In this document: positions 23,108-23,925 of the stretch, in pieces
Layout of the letters: each line of letters starts with the position of its first letter
Numbering within the stretch: position 1 is the stretch's first letter
Origin: Iamia sp964643485
Lineage (GTDB): Bacteria > Actinomycetota > Acidimicrobiia > Acidimicrobiales > Iamiaceae
Length of the DNA: 23,925 bases
NCBI GenBank assembly: GCA_964643485.1
Contig: CAZXRA010000030.1
Span: 1 to 23,925, forward strand
Direction: 5' to 3'
Notes under the pieces: generated by a model
The model's database searches: none
What the model was told of the DNA's origin: nothing
What the model saw: only the letters and a program-made list of their open reading frames with translations
Program-made: the position numbers and the translations under genes

Positions 23108-23925
23108 CAGCCGCCAGTGCTGCTGATGGCCTCGGTCTCGAGGGCCTCGTCGTCCAGGTTGTAGCGGTCGCGCACGCCGCTGCCGGCACACCCGCCGCCG
23201 TCCTCACCGGAGGTCTCGGCGAGGGCGCCGTCGAGGACGGGGGTGGCCCCGCTGAACATGCCCCAGGGGCTCTCGCACCCGGGCACGATCCAGGTGTGGT
23301 TCATCCAGCCGGAGCCACCGTCGGACTTGGTGCCGCCCCGGGCCTCGCAGTCCTCCTTGGTGGTGGAGCTGTCGCCGATCACCCCACCGGCGCCGACGCA
23401 GAGGCCGATGTGGCGGTGGAAGTGGTCGTTGGGGCCGGTGAAGCCCTGCGAGGGCTCGGCGTCACCCTCGTGGATGACGTAGTAGCTGAGGCCGACCACG
23501 GAGGCGTTCGGGTCGGTGCCGTCGTAGAGGAGCATCTCCGGCTCCTCGATGTTGAACTCACCGTCGACGAAGCCGAAGTTCATGTAGTGGGCGGCGATGC
23601 CGGGCACGTACGGCGTGACTCGCGTCCAGCCCCCCTTCTCGGCGTCGGCCACCGTCGGGTACGTCAGGGCCGTCTCCCGAGCCAGGTCGAGCTCCTCCTG
23701 GAGCTGGGCGCACTGCTCGGGGTCGGTCATGGCCACCCACGGCTGGGGCCCGACGTGGCCACCGTGGCCGCCGGCGTCGTCCGGGGCGGCCGAGCTGGCG
23801 TGCTCGTGGCCACCCCCGACGGTGCCGGTGCTGCGGAGCCACCAGAGCCAGGCGTCGAAGTCCTCTTCGCTGGCCTTGCCGAGGCCCGACACCAGCGAGG
23901 CGGCGTCGAGCTCGGCGCCCGACCC
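23107..23925 (-). CDS. Conserved-looking protein of unknown function with a His-rich segment, 5' end outside the window
   Basis: 272 residues are visible and the frame stays open to the window edge; a GTG at 23892 is possible but the in-frame sequence beyond it reads naturally, so the gene is treated as 5'-partial. After an acidic helix (EEDFDAWLWWLR) comes a Gly/His/Ala-rich linker with HEH, GGHGGHVG. Next is a compact domain: YPTVADAEKGGWTRVTPYVPG, AAHYMNF, PEMLLYDG, VVGLSYYVIHEGD, GPNDHFHRHIGLC, GWMNHTWIVPGCESPWGMF. The histidines and cysteines (HFHRHIGLC, PGCESPWG) suggest metal binding, but I recognise no named family. The domain looks well folded and evolutionarily constrained; the His-rich linker hints at an exported metal-handling protein (inference). 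Convergent with DUF2277. Confidence 0.75.
   Translation of the reverse strand, partial: GSGAELDAASLVSGLGKASEEDFDAWLWWLRSTGTVGGGHEHASSAAPDDAGGHGGHVGPQPWVAMTDPEQCAQLQEELDLARETALTYPTVADAEKGGWTRVTPYVPGIAAHYMNFGFVDGEFNIEEPEMLLYDGTDPNASVVGLSYYVIHEGDAEPSQGFTGPNDHFHRHIGLCVGAGGVIGDSSTTKEDCEARGGTKSDGGSGWMNHTWIVPGCESPWGMFSGATPVLDGALAETSGEDGGGCAGSGVRDRYNLDDEALETEAISSTGG

Noticed and set aside
1..23925. CRISPR array, tRNA/rRNA genes, insertion sequences or prophage
   Set aside because: No regularly spaced repeats, no cloverleaf or conserved RNA segments and no transposase, integrase or structural phage genes were seen on reading both strands. The encapsulin is HK97-fold but belongs to a storage compartment operon, not a phage.

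Overview
The window is about 24 kb of very GC-rich, densely coded chromosome with short intergenic gaps and GTG starts alongside ATG. Two F420-dependent LLM-class oxidoreductases, a DUF2277 protein, an actinobacterial-type RecQ with a phosphoribosyltransferase-like tail, an EncFtn/encapsulin pair and many probable leaderless promoters point to an actinobacterium. I would guess an Acidimicrobiia-like lineage (inference; there is no rRNA or other phylogenetic marker here). I see 23 protein genes, two of them cut by the window edges. I see no tRNA, rRNA, CRISPR array, transposase, integrase or prophage gene, so most of this is core or near-core chromosome. The only classic mobile-type cargo is a small toxin-antitoxin pair.

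Layout. 1-7.5 kb: a beta-propeller (PQQ-like) protein cut at its N-terminus, helicase HrpB, a glutamate dehydrogenase on the minus strand that overlaps hrpB tail-to-tail, and a divergent RecQ-family helicase. 7.56-8.25 kb: a Phd/YefM antitoxin and PIN-domain (VapC-like) toxin with overlapping ATGA. 8.37-10.04 kb: an MpaB/DUF2236 haem-oxygenase-like protein whose stop overlaps the start of a TetR regulator. 10.04-11.78 kb (minus): PaaI thioesterase, encapsulated ferritin (EncFtn) with a C-terminal cargo peptide, and the encapsulin shell, forming an iron-storage nanocompartment. 11.85-12.88 kb: RsgA. 12.88-17.29 kb (minus): amidase, an HD-domain protein with the ligand set of PhnZ-type diiron oxygenases, a PAS-GGDEF membrane protein and a small secreted Ig-like protein. 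17.4-23.1 kb: LLM oxidoreductase, convergent MFS transporter, divergent pirin, TetR regulator, second LLM oxidoreductase, DUF2277. The right edge holds a conserved-looking protein of unknown function with a His-rich segment, cut at its N-terminus.

How they work together. The clearest functional unit is EncFtn plus encapsulin. The amidase and HD protein are probably co-transcribed, as are MpaB and its TetR. Two signals recur across the window. First, TANNNT hexamers lie 6-8 nt before start codons that lack a Shine-Dalgarno, as expected for leaderless transcripts. Second, at tail-to-tail gene junctions both stop codons sit inside inverted repeats that could form bidirectional terminators.

The window does not obviously contain a new multi-gene defence or biosynthetic system. 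The best leads for something undescribed are the HD/amidase pair, the RecQ C-terminal domain and the unknown protein at the right edge.
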